A DNA stretch of 64,000 bases, from NCBI RefSeq assembly GCF_003945595.2, contig NW_024104451.1, positions 504,941 to 568,940 of the forward strand. The letters run 5' to 3'. The notes beneath the pieces are model-generated. The model searched no databases. It saw only the letters and a program-made list of their open reading frames with translations, and had not been told where the DNA came from. Positions within the stretch are counted from its first letter, which is position 1. Each line of letters opens with the position of its first letter. Both the position numbers and the translations under genes were made by a program. Below, in pieces: positions 12,413 to 22,385 of the stretch. Source of the stretch: Pipra filicauda (Eukaryota > Chordata > Aves > Passeriformes > Pipridae).

Positions 12413-15400
12413 CACCAGCCCTCAGGGATCTTAGGTGTTCAAAGTCACTGAAATGACACCGTGTCACCATCTCTCTTTCATCCCTGGCGTCTCCATGTGT
12501 TTCACTTGGAAAGGGTGGATATTAAAACCTTCCCACAAGGGATGAGGAAAGGATTGCAGGGGTTGAGTTAACCGTGCAGCTCCCTGTGCAGCCTCCCTTG
12601 GAGCCAGAACAGGCTGGGTCAAGCTGCCCAAACAGGGACACACAGACCAGCTTGTGGGGCTTGAGCAGTTTGTCAAAGCGTTGAAACCAATTAAGTACTA
12701 ATTAACTGAGATACTCTGAAATGTTTCTGTCACAGCAGGCTCTTGCATCCCAGAGCCTGCCTTGACTTATATTCACTCTTTCCATCCAGGCAGTTGCTCC
12801 ATGAATCCTTTGCAGCCTTGTGTTGCATACTCAACCTGTGGGCTGATGGATCCAATGGGAGCAAGGCCCTATTTGAGAAGGGGATCAAGTGTGTTTAGAA
12901 CCGGAGGGTTGTGTTGAGCTGAGTGGGAATGCAGCACATGCATGGGAGTGGGCCACATGCCCACTATGGCCAGTAGGGCACTGGTGAGATCCCAAGGCAC
13001 CTGCAGGACCTGCCTTGGCTGCCTAGCTCTCCTTGGGGACACAAGCAGAGCAAGGTGCCTCAGAGAGCCAACGTGCCTCTGGGTCCAGCAGGGACTCCCC
13101 CGTGCTGGATGATGATGTGGGTCTGGGGTGTCCCTGGGGGACTCAGTGAGTGCTTGTCACCCTCAGCCTTGCCTTGCACCGGCGCATCTGCACCCTGTAG
13201 GACCTCCGGAACCCTCGTGCTTCCATCCTCTTTTCCCTTGAAGGAGAAATCTCAGCAGGATTTGTCCTCTTTAAATGTGAAAGACTCTGCTGGGCCTTGA
13301 AACGTCTCTGCCTTCCCCTGCTCACATCAGCTCCAAGAGCTCCTTTGATGTCTCTGTTTAATTCCATTAGTGATGCCAGGGAGGTTCCTGCCTGCTGGAA
13401 AGGGAAGGGTTACCTCCTTGATGTCTGCGTAAGCCTTTGGAAAGCCTTTGGAGTTGGGGACATTAATCCTGAAATGAAAAAAACTACATGGACAGGGCTG
13501 ACTGGAAAAGGAAACCATTAAATTACTAGGAAGGCAGCACGTTTGGGGAGGGCAGGGAACTGGGGGAGCACATGTGGAGCTCAGAGCCCAAGGACAGCAT
13601 GGAGGGGATAGGATGTGTTTCCAAGCTCCTTGGGTTGATTCTAATCTCAGTGTAGTATTTTACTTGGCAGTGAGGCTGCCGGGTGATCCCTGTCATGCCA
13701 GACCTGAATCCCTCTGGATTTCCAAGTTGTGGTTCAGCCTCTCCAGGTTTCTTTCCCTGCCACTTGTGCATTTCTGCTCCAGGGATAAGAGCAAAGAGAA
13801 ATCCTGTTTCCCAAGCTTTGGCAAAGCTGTCAGCCTCAACGGGAAAAGCACAGCGTGAGAGTAAGAAGTAGAAGCCCAGAGATCTGGATTTCCAGTGCTC
13901 AAACTGGCAGGACACAGCAAGCCCAGTCTCTGCAGGGCACAGCCTGGAAAAGCTGCCTGATGGGAACATCCCGAGCAGGACAGTGGGTCTCCATCCCTTT
14001 GATGGGACAGTTTCACCATCCTTGGCTTCTATTCAGACATAAAGCATCACTTCCAGGGGCGAGAGAAACACATCAGTCCACATGCATGGAAGAGGGAGAG
14101 GGGATTTTCCACAAGGCTAGTGTAGGATAACGACTGGTTTACTCATTATAATCTGATGTGTGCCCCCAGCTCCTCCCTAGTGGGAACAGTGTGCATGGAT
14201 GCCCATGTTGGCACCACAGCATCCAATCCCAGGGTATGTGGTTTTCCAAGTGTCTGGAGGAAGCTCCTCTGCCCAGGAGGACATTGTCCCAGGCACCTTG
14301 GTCAAGAAGGACACTGCCAGGGTAGGGGTGAGCTGGGCTCAGGCTTGGGCATGGGATGGATTTCAGTAGGGAATGGGCACTAGGAGAGAACCAAAGGCTG
14401 TCCATGGAAGAACCTCACGGAAGTTGGGGACATCTCGCAGGAGCAGGATCCTTCAGAGGCACATGTTGAGCATCTGTGAGGACCTGCCACATCCATCAGG
14501 TGATGTGAGCGGAGCTGGGGATGGGCTGTGGAGCTGGGCTGAGCCCCAGCCCTGCTGAGGACAGACATGACCCAACAGTGCTGCCCAGCTCCATCCTCTC
14601 CCACATGGATCAGCCTCTCTGGTACCCATCCATGCCACGGCTGCCACCCGCTCGAGGGACACATTGACAACACCGACTGCCTTCTGTCCAGCTATGCCAC
14701 TGGCAGCCACTGCCCTTCAGACTGGGGCGGAGCTGGTGGCACAGTGACACCAGCCTGGGTTGGTCCCTGGGTAGCACTGGGGATGCCTGAAGGACATCCC
14801 TCCAGAGGCCAGGCTAGCGCTGGTCAGAGAAACGCTTCTCATTCTCAGAGACAGAAACTGCCCCACAATAAAGCCAGTTAAATTTTACAGACATCTAAAA
14901 ATTTAATTCTAGTATGATCTCCATTGCCAGAGCCAGAAGTTCCTGATAAATATTTTATTTTCCTCCAAGTAAAGAGGCTTTGGGATAATTAAAGCCAGCA
15001 ATGAATCCTTCTCTCCTTTGAGCAGAGGTGAGGCCATGGCTTGTCCCCAGCTCTAGCATTCCCAGCACGTCAAGGCAGGGAGATGCTTCCTTTATGGAGC
15101 CATCTGGCAACTCAGGCTCTGAGGGTAATGGGAGAATTTAGCTGGTAGCAGCAACATTTGAAGAAGGACGAATGGAAGGCAGGTGAGGAGGTCATGGCTT
15201 TCCCCTTGAAGGGTCAATTTTTCCTTCAGTGGAATAAGTTGCCACTTTCCTGGTCACTTGGAGATTTGCCATGTCCCTCATCCTTTGTAGACAGTTACCA
15301 CTCTCTTCACAGTACAGGGTTTTTTTTTTTTTCAAAGCCCATGGCAGTTGATGGGAAATACAGAAGGAATTGGAGATGGCACAGGTGGGACTTTGGATAG

Positions 15401-15637
15401 GGAAAGCTCTTCTCACCTGGCTAGGGCAGGGAAGGGTTTTCTGTGGATTCGTGGCTGAGGTTCCTTACCAGGTAACTGAGCAACAGTAGCTACAGGAAGA
15501 TGGATGTGGAAGAAGCAGGTGTTCAAAGAGTCTGTGTGCCTGGGCTTCATGGAACCTGGCCAAGTGTAATGGTTTTGTCATAGAGCAAGTGGCTGCACTG
15601 AGCGGAGAGATGATGCGATCAGAAACATCGGGAGAAG
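12413..15637. other. Unique DNA with one AT-rich candidate non-coding element
   Basis: 12660-12730 (CCAATTAAGTACTAATTAAC) and 14865-15010 (AATAAAGCCAGTTAAATTTT, GATAATTAAAGCCAGCAATG) are AT-rich and repeat-free. A T12 run lies near 15319. No coding exon recognised. Confidence 0.5.
13318..13410 (+). mobile_element. Possible CR1 reverse-transcriptase relic
   Basis: The translated stretch MSLFNSISDAREVPACWKG resembles the CR1 RT segment around IFERSW..GEVP..WK (compare the copy at 1945). It is short, isolated and without any CR1 3' UTR nearby, so this may be chance. Confidence 0.3.
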
Positions 15638-16020
15638 CCTCTGGGAGAGCTGGGGGTGTTCAGCCTGGAGAAGAGAAGGCTCCCAGAACTATGAGCCTGT
15701 TCCAGTGCTAAAGTGGTTCCAAGGGAGCTGGAGAGGGACTTGGGACAAGGGCCTGGAGTGACAGGACAAGGGGAAATGGCTTCCCACTGCCAGAGGTCAG
15801 GGTCACATGGGATACTGGGAAGAAATTCTTCCCTGTGAGGGTGGGGAGGCTCTGGCACAAGTTGTCCAGGGAAGCTGTGGCTGCCCCATCCCTGCAAGTG
15901 TTCAAGGCCAGGTTGGACGGGGCTTGAAGCAACCTGGGCTAGTGGAAGGTGTCCCTGCCCAGGGCAGGGGGTGAAACTGGATGATCCCTCCCAACCCAAA
16001 GCATTCTGGGATTCTATGAA
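15638..16020 (+). mobile_element. CR1 fragment, about 380 bp, with 3' end
   Basis: Runs from CTGGGAGAGCTGGGGGTGTT and GAGAAGAGAAGGCTCC through GGGAAGAAATTCTTCCCTGT, TGCAAGTGTTCAAGGCCAGG and GGAAGGTGTCCCTGCCC to GGGATTCTATGAA. It is one of the more complete 3' copies here. Confidence 0.9.
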
Positions 16021-16082
16021 AACCAGTCATCTTCCAATCACCCCACTGTCAGGCTGTGCCAGGGGAGGTGAGTGCAGGCTGC

Positions 16083-16166
16083 CAGGGATGGGTGGATGGA
16101 TGGCAGGGATGGGCAGATGGCAGGGATGGGCAGATGGCAGGGATGGGCAGATGGCAGGAATGGCTG
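16083..16166. repeat. 17-bp minisatellite
   Basis: About four to five copies of GGGATGGGCAGATGGCA, the first two variant (GGGTGGATGGATGGCA). Because 17 is not a multiple of three, the translation cycles through all frames. Confidence 0.9.
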
Positions 16167-16479
16167 GAAGGCCTCCACTGTCACCTCCTCACACATCACT
16201 CAAACTCAGGGCATGGAGAAAAACCAGGCCTCTGGGCTGTGACCCTGCAGGCAAACCAGACACCCAGCCAGCAGTCCCCATCTTCCACTGGACTTTCCTC
16301 TCTCCCCACCTGTCCCTCTCAGCGTCCACCCAGTGACATCCCCAGAGCTGTCACAGCTCTGTCACTGGGGAGGTGGCAGACCCCTCAGACTGGTCCCCAT
16401 GAGCAGACAGCTGAGGATGGCAGAGCCGTCCCCCTAGTCCATGGCTGTGCAGAGCCAGCTGTGTGCTCTGATGGGGCTT

Positions 16480-16870
16480 TTTCTTTCAACTTTTTTTACT
16501 TTTTTGGCTCTCTAGGATACTGCTTGTAAAAACAGCCATAAAGAAGTTAAAAAGCAATGTGCTGGCTCAGAGGAGTCGTTCAATATCCTTATTAAATATC
16601 CACAGTGCTCGAGCTGTAACAGCTCTTGGTGCTCAGAGGACACCTTTCATCTCACAAGTTCGAGGCACTTTACAGGCACTAATGAATTAAACTTCATAAC
16701 AGCCTCGCACGCAGAGCCCCACACACCAATTATTCATCTGTGTGCACAATACTGGCATTAAATAAAAATAATAAGCTGCTTAATTTTGCCTCGCCTCTGG
16801 CCTCGGAATTGCCTCCGAGCTGATTTCAATTCTTTGCCATCCATTCAGTGCTAATGGTCCCTAGTTTTCA
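16480..16870. other. Candidate conserved non-coding element
   Basis: This 390-bp AT-rich stretch stands out from its GC-rich surroundings. It contains TAAAAAGCAATGTGCTGGCT, TTAAATATCCACAGTGCTCG, CATTAAATAAAAATAATAAG, TGCTTAATTTTGCCTCGCC and TGATTTCAATTCTTTGCCAT. There are no long open frames and no recent repeats. Conservation is an inference from composition only. Confidence 0.35.
16663..16745 (+). repeat. Possible ancient MIR/CORE-SINE-like relic
   Basis: The order GGCACTTTACAGGCACTAAT, GAATTAAACTTCATAACAGC and ATTATTCATCTGTG resembles the 3' part of MIR-type SINEs (cactttacatgcatt, tttaatcctcacaac, attttacagatgag). The match is from memory and imperfect. It sits inside an AT-rich stretch free of recent repeats. 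Confidence 0.35.
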
Positions 16871-17059
16871 TGTGCAGGGGGAGGTGAGCAGGGATTTGCT
16901 GCAGGTTTGTCAGTGAGGGTCTGAGCAGGATTATGGGGGGGCTTCACTTTGCTCTGCTCTGCTCCAGCCAAGCCCCAAGTCTGAAGTCCTTGCCCTGGCC
17001 CAGGTGAGCTCTTACCAGGTGAATCATTTCATGTGAGTCTTAGGAGTGTCCTGTCCAGG

Positions 17060-17155
17060 GCCAGGAGCTGGACTCGATGATGCTCACAGGTCTCTTCCAA
17101 CTCAGGATAACTGTGATTCTGTGATTCTGTGATTCCATGATTTTATGATTCTGTG
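17060..17155 (+). mobile_element. CR1 3' end with expanded tail
   Basis: GAGCTGGACTCGATGATGCT and GGTCTCTTCCAACTCAGGAT precede a tail of about six degenerate copies of an 8-9 bp unit (GTGATTCT, GTGATTCC, TTATGATTCT). That is longer than the two units usual for CR1. Confidence 0.85.
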
Positions 17156-17815
17156 CTTTTTCCCCCCTTACACAGGAGCAGATTCCCTAGGACAGTACTG
17201 AGAGGCACAGAGGGAACTGGTTTGGGTTGGGCCACAGTGACCCTTCTGAACGAAGTAAAACCCAAAAATTCCACTCTGAAGTGTTTAATCCAGCGGAACC
17301 TGAAGACCCTCATGCCCCTAGGCATTCTCTGATCCTCCTGCTGATGCTCACTTTCTTTTCATTTGTGAGGTTTCAATGTTAAACCCAAAACCTTGCAGTT
17401 TCAGTCCAGCATGTTTAATGTTGAAGTGCAGAAGATCGGCCAGTCCAACACACCTACCACAGCAGAAGTCACTTCAAATCAACAAAATCCATTTCAAATT
17501 GAGCCACCTCTCCCCAGTTTTTGTCCTGTATTTAATGAAAGCAATCAGATTCAGTGTCTCCACACCAATTGTTCTCCCTTGGTCAGGGCACGCTCTAGGA
17601 AGGTGTCACCTTGCTTCGATCACAGCAGTAGCACCTTCCTGGAGGCACTTGCAGAAATACTGGGAGGCTGAGAGAGGGGAGTGCAGTCTGTGGGTCAGGC
17701 AGAAGGTCCTTGTCCCAACTCCTGAGCGCCAAGGGAGTTTGTGTTGGCTCTGGGAGGAGGGAGCTGAAGGCTGAATGCAGCGGGGATGTGACTGGGTAGC
17801 TCTTAGAAGGAAATT
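17156..17815. other. Unique DNA, nothing recognised
   Basis: Open frames up to 132 codons without family resemblance. Confidence 0.5.
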
Positions 17816-18030
17816 TCATAGAATCATGGAATCATTAAGGTGGGAAAAGCCCTCTAAGATCAAGTCCGACCATTATCTCAGTACTGCCAAGCCCACCCTA
17901 AACCATGTCCCCAAGTGCCACATCTACATATCTTTTAAATCCCTTCAGGGCCGATGACTCCACCTCTGCCCTGGGCAGCCTGTGCTGGTATCTGCCTTTC
18001 CATGAAGAATGTCCCAATCTCCTGCAAAGA
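17816..18030 (-). mobile_element. CR1 fragment
   Basis: TCATAGAATCATGGAATCAT, AAGTGCCACATCTACATATC, CCCTGGGCAGCCTGTGCTGG and CTTTCCATGAAGAATGTCCC read as the reverse complement of a CR1 3' UTR. The 3' terminus is at 17816. Confidence 0.85.
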
Positions 18031-18621
18031 AACCATGAACTGTCTTGCCTCGGTTGTCAGGATCAAGTCACTGGTACAGGTGAGGATGAAAGCAATAACT
18101 GGAAGACTTTCCCAGCAATTCGGAAGCGAGGTGCCCACCATCCCATGTCCATGCCCGGCCAGTGTAGAGCCACTGGGAGAATGGGCACTGATGGCACCAA
18201 GCACCAAGGCCACAGGGCACCAATGCCACAGCATGTCAGTCCCAGCCCCAAGGGATGTGGCACCCTGAGAAGTGGGGAAGCACAAATGGTTGGTGTCTGT
18301 CCATGCCCTTGTGCCCTGTAGATCATCAGCCTGTGCTGGAAACTGGGATGGTTGAGACACACAGCTGGCAAGTTCCTGGGACAGCTGCCATTACTGGCCA
18401 GCATGGGCTGGTGAGGAGGAGTGTGGATATCATGGGTATCTGCCCATGCAACCAGGGGCTGCTGGAGCTGCTCCAGGGAGAGCAGAGTAGGATGGGCCAT
18501 GAGCCAGAGCCACCTGTGATGGGACCCAGATTTCAGCAGAGCTCTGGCATCCCAGATCAGGGTCAGGCTGTGTCCCCAGGCACCTCGCACAGTCCTGGGC
18601 TGTAAAGGTGGACACATGTTC
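18031..18621. other. Unique GC-rich DNA, nothing recognised
   Basis: Contains loosely repeated CACCAAGG/CACCAATG words near 18196-18236 but no clear array. Confidence 0.5.
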
Positions 18622-18704
18622 CTAGTGGAAGGTATCCCTACCTATGAAAGGGAGCTGGAATGAGAGGAGCTTTAAGGTCCCTTTAAACCCAATCCATTCT
18701 GTCA
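18622..18704 (+). mobile_element. CR1 3' end, short
   Basis: CTAGTGGAAGGTATCCCTAC, GAGCTTTAAGGTCCCTTTAA and AATCCATTCTGTCA match the last 80 bp of CR1. Confidence 0.75.
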
Positions 18705-20904
18705 TACACAGGTGTGCTCTGTGCCATCAGCCTCGTGGTGACAGCAGAGATGTGACATGGAGGCATCCCTGTTCCATCCCCTACAGGGATCCCCCACATC
18801 TGTGGGGATGGAGTTTACCCCAAAAGCAGCAATGGCAGCTGTGGGGATGTTTGCCCTTTCCCAGGAGGGTGACCAGCCCAGGCTGGCAGCAGGGTGGCAG
18901 GACCAGCCCTCTGCAGCCACAGGACAGCTCCTCACAGCCAGCCAGGCCATGGGGTCCTGCCCTCTGAGCCACTGGGGGCAATTCCTGGGGACACTGGGGT
19001 TGGGCCCTCTCATCCTTACCTGAGTATCCCCCCTCCCCCCTGGTTTCCATGGCATGTTTTTGGGTGGTAGTTACAAGGATGCTGCTGTTGAATTCAGCAC
19101 TGTATTCATTTGTGCTGAGGACACCGTCTTCACACTGGCAATAACTACAGCAATGAACACACAGTAAAATAAATCTCCAGTTGGAGCCCAAGTCTAGAGA
19201 CTTGGAAAGGAGAAAATTAGAGGCAGAAAATCCCAGGAGCTGTGTCTTTTTCAAGGATGTACAAAAATGCTTATTGCCAGGTATGTGCCATCTTCTCCCT
19301 GTGATCTGGAGGCTACAGGTGTCTGATGTGCTCCTGAGCAGTGTCTGGAAGGAGAGGTACAGCAGGGATTGGGTTGCCAGGAGCTCACAACCAAACCAGT
19401 CAGGAAGCAGATCCCAGAGGGATGCTGAGCCCCCCCCCAGAGGCAGGGACTCGGGGGCAACAGCCCTGAGACACCGAGAGCCTGGGCTGTGCCTGGGTAC
19501 TGTGAGATCACCGAGGCAGGAAAGTAATGGCAGCAAGAAGGCAGAGCAGATGTGCAGGAATATGTGCCAGGGGTCAGCAATGGAGGGGTAGGAAGGTGTG
19601 CTGGAGGGGTTAGTGACTGCTTGTGCCTCCAGCTCCTAAAGCCTCATGCCAGGAATCCCAGATGCCACAACTCTTATGCTCACCACATGACCTTGGGACA
19701 AACGATCTTCCCGGTGTCCCCAACCTGTGCAGGAGACGAAGACAGTCCCCTGTTTATATCCAAGACCCAGAGATGGAGTCACCAGGGCTCTGCTCCCAGG
19801 GTGTGGGACTGCCTGTGGGCACACCAGGGATGAGCCGGCAGCTCCCTTGGTATGGAGCAGATGTGTGTCCCTGGGCTGGTGTGGAAACAGGCTCATGGGT
19901 ACCACCTGGGGGGGTGTGTGTCATCCTTGTCACAGGGCTCTGTTGGCCCATGGGGATCACGGGCTGGAGCTGGAGCTGGGACTGGACCTCTATGCTCTGC
20001 TCGGGCTGGACCCCTCTGCTGTGCCTCACAGGAGCCACAGGCAGAATCTAAGGAATGCTGGGGACCAGAGCCCCAAATGACATCTTGATCTTACCTGATC
20101 ACTTCCACGTCACTGACCAGAAATCAGAATTATTTCTATGACTTTCTGAGCATAAAGAAAAGTGGCTGGGAGTTGGGAGCAGGAGTGTGAGCAGAGGGTG
20201 AGTGTGTGTGGAAAGAGCATGAGATTAATTACAGGAGCAACAACTACGAGTGTTGATAAATCCCTCCCATTAGGAGCATGCCTGTGGTCCTGTAAGTATC
20301 TGCCATTCTCAAGCTGGGATGAATGAACCAGCTAATTGTTCGCTGTGCTGAAAGCAATCCTCAGGGAGCAGCACATGCCATGGAATGAGTCAGCTCTGTG
20401 CTGGCAGGGTTGTTATCAAATATTAGAATATTTAGCTGGACGATTCCTACCCAAGTTCAGTGGTGACAGAGAAGGGTGTTATTTTCATCAATGTAGAAAG
20501 AAAGAAAGACATCAGATACTGTTTGTTTCCTGATAAGTGGAGATCTGGCAAAAAAGAGGATCGTTTCACTCGTTAGTGCACTTGTGAAATGAGTCATGTG
20601 TGCTTCAGCACTGCTTCCAAAAACTTAATTGAAAGTTCTGGTGTCTGTTGTTGTACGGGGAGAACCATGTGCTAGCGAAAGACAGGGCTTATTTTTAAAG
20701 TCCGGAACGATTATAACAGCATCAAATCCCAACTGTTGTGGCAAGGTGTTTGGAGAGCAGGGATAAATCTAGGAGTTTCTGCTGTACGGAGAGCAAAAAC
20801 CTGAACACAACAACACAAGAGGAGAGACTGTTAGCAGGAACTGGCTTCGCTGAGCTATTTGATGGTGGGGAATGGTCAGTGCCAAACGGTCTGTTAAGGA
20901 TGGT
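18705..20904. other. Unique DNA with two AT-richer patches
   Basis: A 251-codon minus frame (18781-19536) resembles no protein I know. 20215-20350 (GAGATTAATTACAGGAGCAA) and 20560-20730 (GAAATGAGTCATGTGTGCTT, with an AP-1 site TGAGTCA) are repeat-free candidates for regulatory DNA. Confidence 0.5.
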
Positions 20905-21085
20905 GGGACAATGGCACAGGTTGCCCAGAGCAGCTCTGGCTGCCCAGTCCCTGGAAGTGTTCAAGGCCAGGTTGGACGAGCCTTGTATCAACCTGGTCTA
21001 GTGGAAGGTGTCCCTGCCCATGGCAGGGCAAGTAACAAGATGGTCTGTAAGTTCCCTTTCAACCCAAACCACTCTGACTCTGATT
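20905..21085 (+). mobile_element. CR1 3' end
   Basis: ATGGCACAGGTTGCCCAGAG, GGAAGTGTTCAAGGCCAGGT, CTAGTGGAAGGTGTCCCTGC and AACCCAAACCACTCTGACTC follow in CR1 order. The tail has lost the canonical ATTCTGTGA wording. Confidence 0.85.
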
Positions 21086-21716
21086 AAGGGCAGCCCCTCC
21101 AGCAGAGGAATGAATGTGGGATACAGCCTGTTGCTTGCCAGGTGCTTGTGCTGCCAGCAGTGCAGGTGCTAGCCCATCTTTGATGGTCCTGGTTAATCAT
21201 CCCATGCCATCTCATTCATCCCTTTTTGTTATTATTTGCAAAACTCTCTTGGCTGGAGAATAAAATCAGTGAATAACATGCTGGGAAACAAACATCCTGG
21301 TGACACCAGGCTCCGGCAACGCCTGAGCCGAGCCACAGATCCGCAGAGCACAGCACTGGGAACAGTGCTCTCCGGATCCTTGTGGAAAAGCTTTATGGAG
21401 AGGAGCCAGGGTCCTTCTGTGACCGTCTCATCCCAGACTGCCTGCAATCACCATGGGGAGGCTGGGAAGCAGCCTTTGCACCATGATTCAATGGAAGCAA
21501 ACAGCGTAACATTCCAGCACCACCAGAGCACAGGGTGTTGGGTGAGGAGAGCGAGGAGGGGAGGGGGATGTTTGTGCAGCCTCATCCCAGAGAGACTGAG
21601 CCCCCTTCCATCTGCTGGAGGGGGCCACATGGACACAGTCTGCCAAGCACAAGGGTCACAAGGAGCTCTATTTATTTGGCTGTGAAGTTGCAGAGGGTTT
21701 GCTCTTGCAGTTTTTC
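21086..21716. other. Unique DNA, nothing recognised
   Basis: Mixed composition, open frames up to 149 codons without resemblance. Confidence 0.5.
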
Positions 21717-21828
21717 CCTGGAAGTGTCCAAGACCAGGCTGGATGGAGCTTGGAGCAACCTGTTTTAGTGGGAGGTGTCCCTGTCCGTGGCAGGGGGTTG
21801 GAATGAGTGGTCTGTGATTCTGTGATTT
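21717..21828 (+). mobile_element. CR1 3' end
   Basis: CCTGGAAGTGTCCAAGACCA, GCTTGGAGCAACCTGTTTTA and GTGTCCCTGTCCGTGGCAGG precede the tail GTCTGTGATTCTGTGATT. Confidence 0.85.
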
Positions 21829-22311
21829 AGCTGGGATTTCAGTTTTGTTAGATTGCTGAGTGCTTCATCACTGACATGGGAACCCCAGTACTGCTCACAC
21901 CTCTCCCATGCCTCCTCTACCCACTATTCCATGTTTAGACCCTTCCTTCTGCGGGTCGCCTTCAGCAAAGTTCTTACACAGGTGCATGATCTCAGGTATC
22001 TGCTAAAACCATAATACAACAGGCAGGGCTGGGAGAACACATCAACTGCCCCTGCACATGTGGGAGTGGTGGGAGCACCAGCAGAGTCGGAGCCATGCAA
22101 GAAAAGCAGGTTTTTAATGACTTGAGGGGTCTTTGATTCCAATTTTATATGTCTAAATATATATATGTATACTATCATGACTCGTGCCAATGCTCTGGGA
22201 GCACAGAGGGCAGTGAAGAGAGTGTCTGACCACCAGATAATTTGGAAATCTCCGCCTTTGTCAGCTCCAAGCCACTGCCAACCAACAGATTGCAGGGTTT
22301 TAGGAGCTCAG
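21829..22311. other. Unique DNA, nothing recognised
   Basis: A short AT run TAAATATATATATGTATAC lies near 22153-22171. Confidence 0.5.
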
Positions 22312-22385
22312 AGGGGTATAGGCTGGATATTAGGAAAAGGTGGTCAACCACTGGAACAGGCTCCCCAGGGCAGTGGTGGATTGAG
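22312..22385 (+). mobile_element. CR1 internal 3' fragment
   Basis: GGCTGGATATTAGGAAAAGG and CCACTGGAACAGGCTCCCCA match the CR1 3' UTR, but the terminal tail is missing. Confidence 0.65.

Noticed and set aside
11799..12434. 211-codon proline-rich open frame
   Set aside because: It is produced by the C-rich tandem repeat at 12195-12412.
16655..16665. tRNA T-arm-like GTTCGAGGC
   Set aside because: No matching acceptor stem, A box or anticodon arm upstream.
18781..19536. 251-codon open frame on the minus strand
   Set aside because: No domain, no family resemblance and no splice or promoter context. GC-rich DNA gives such frames by chance.
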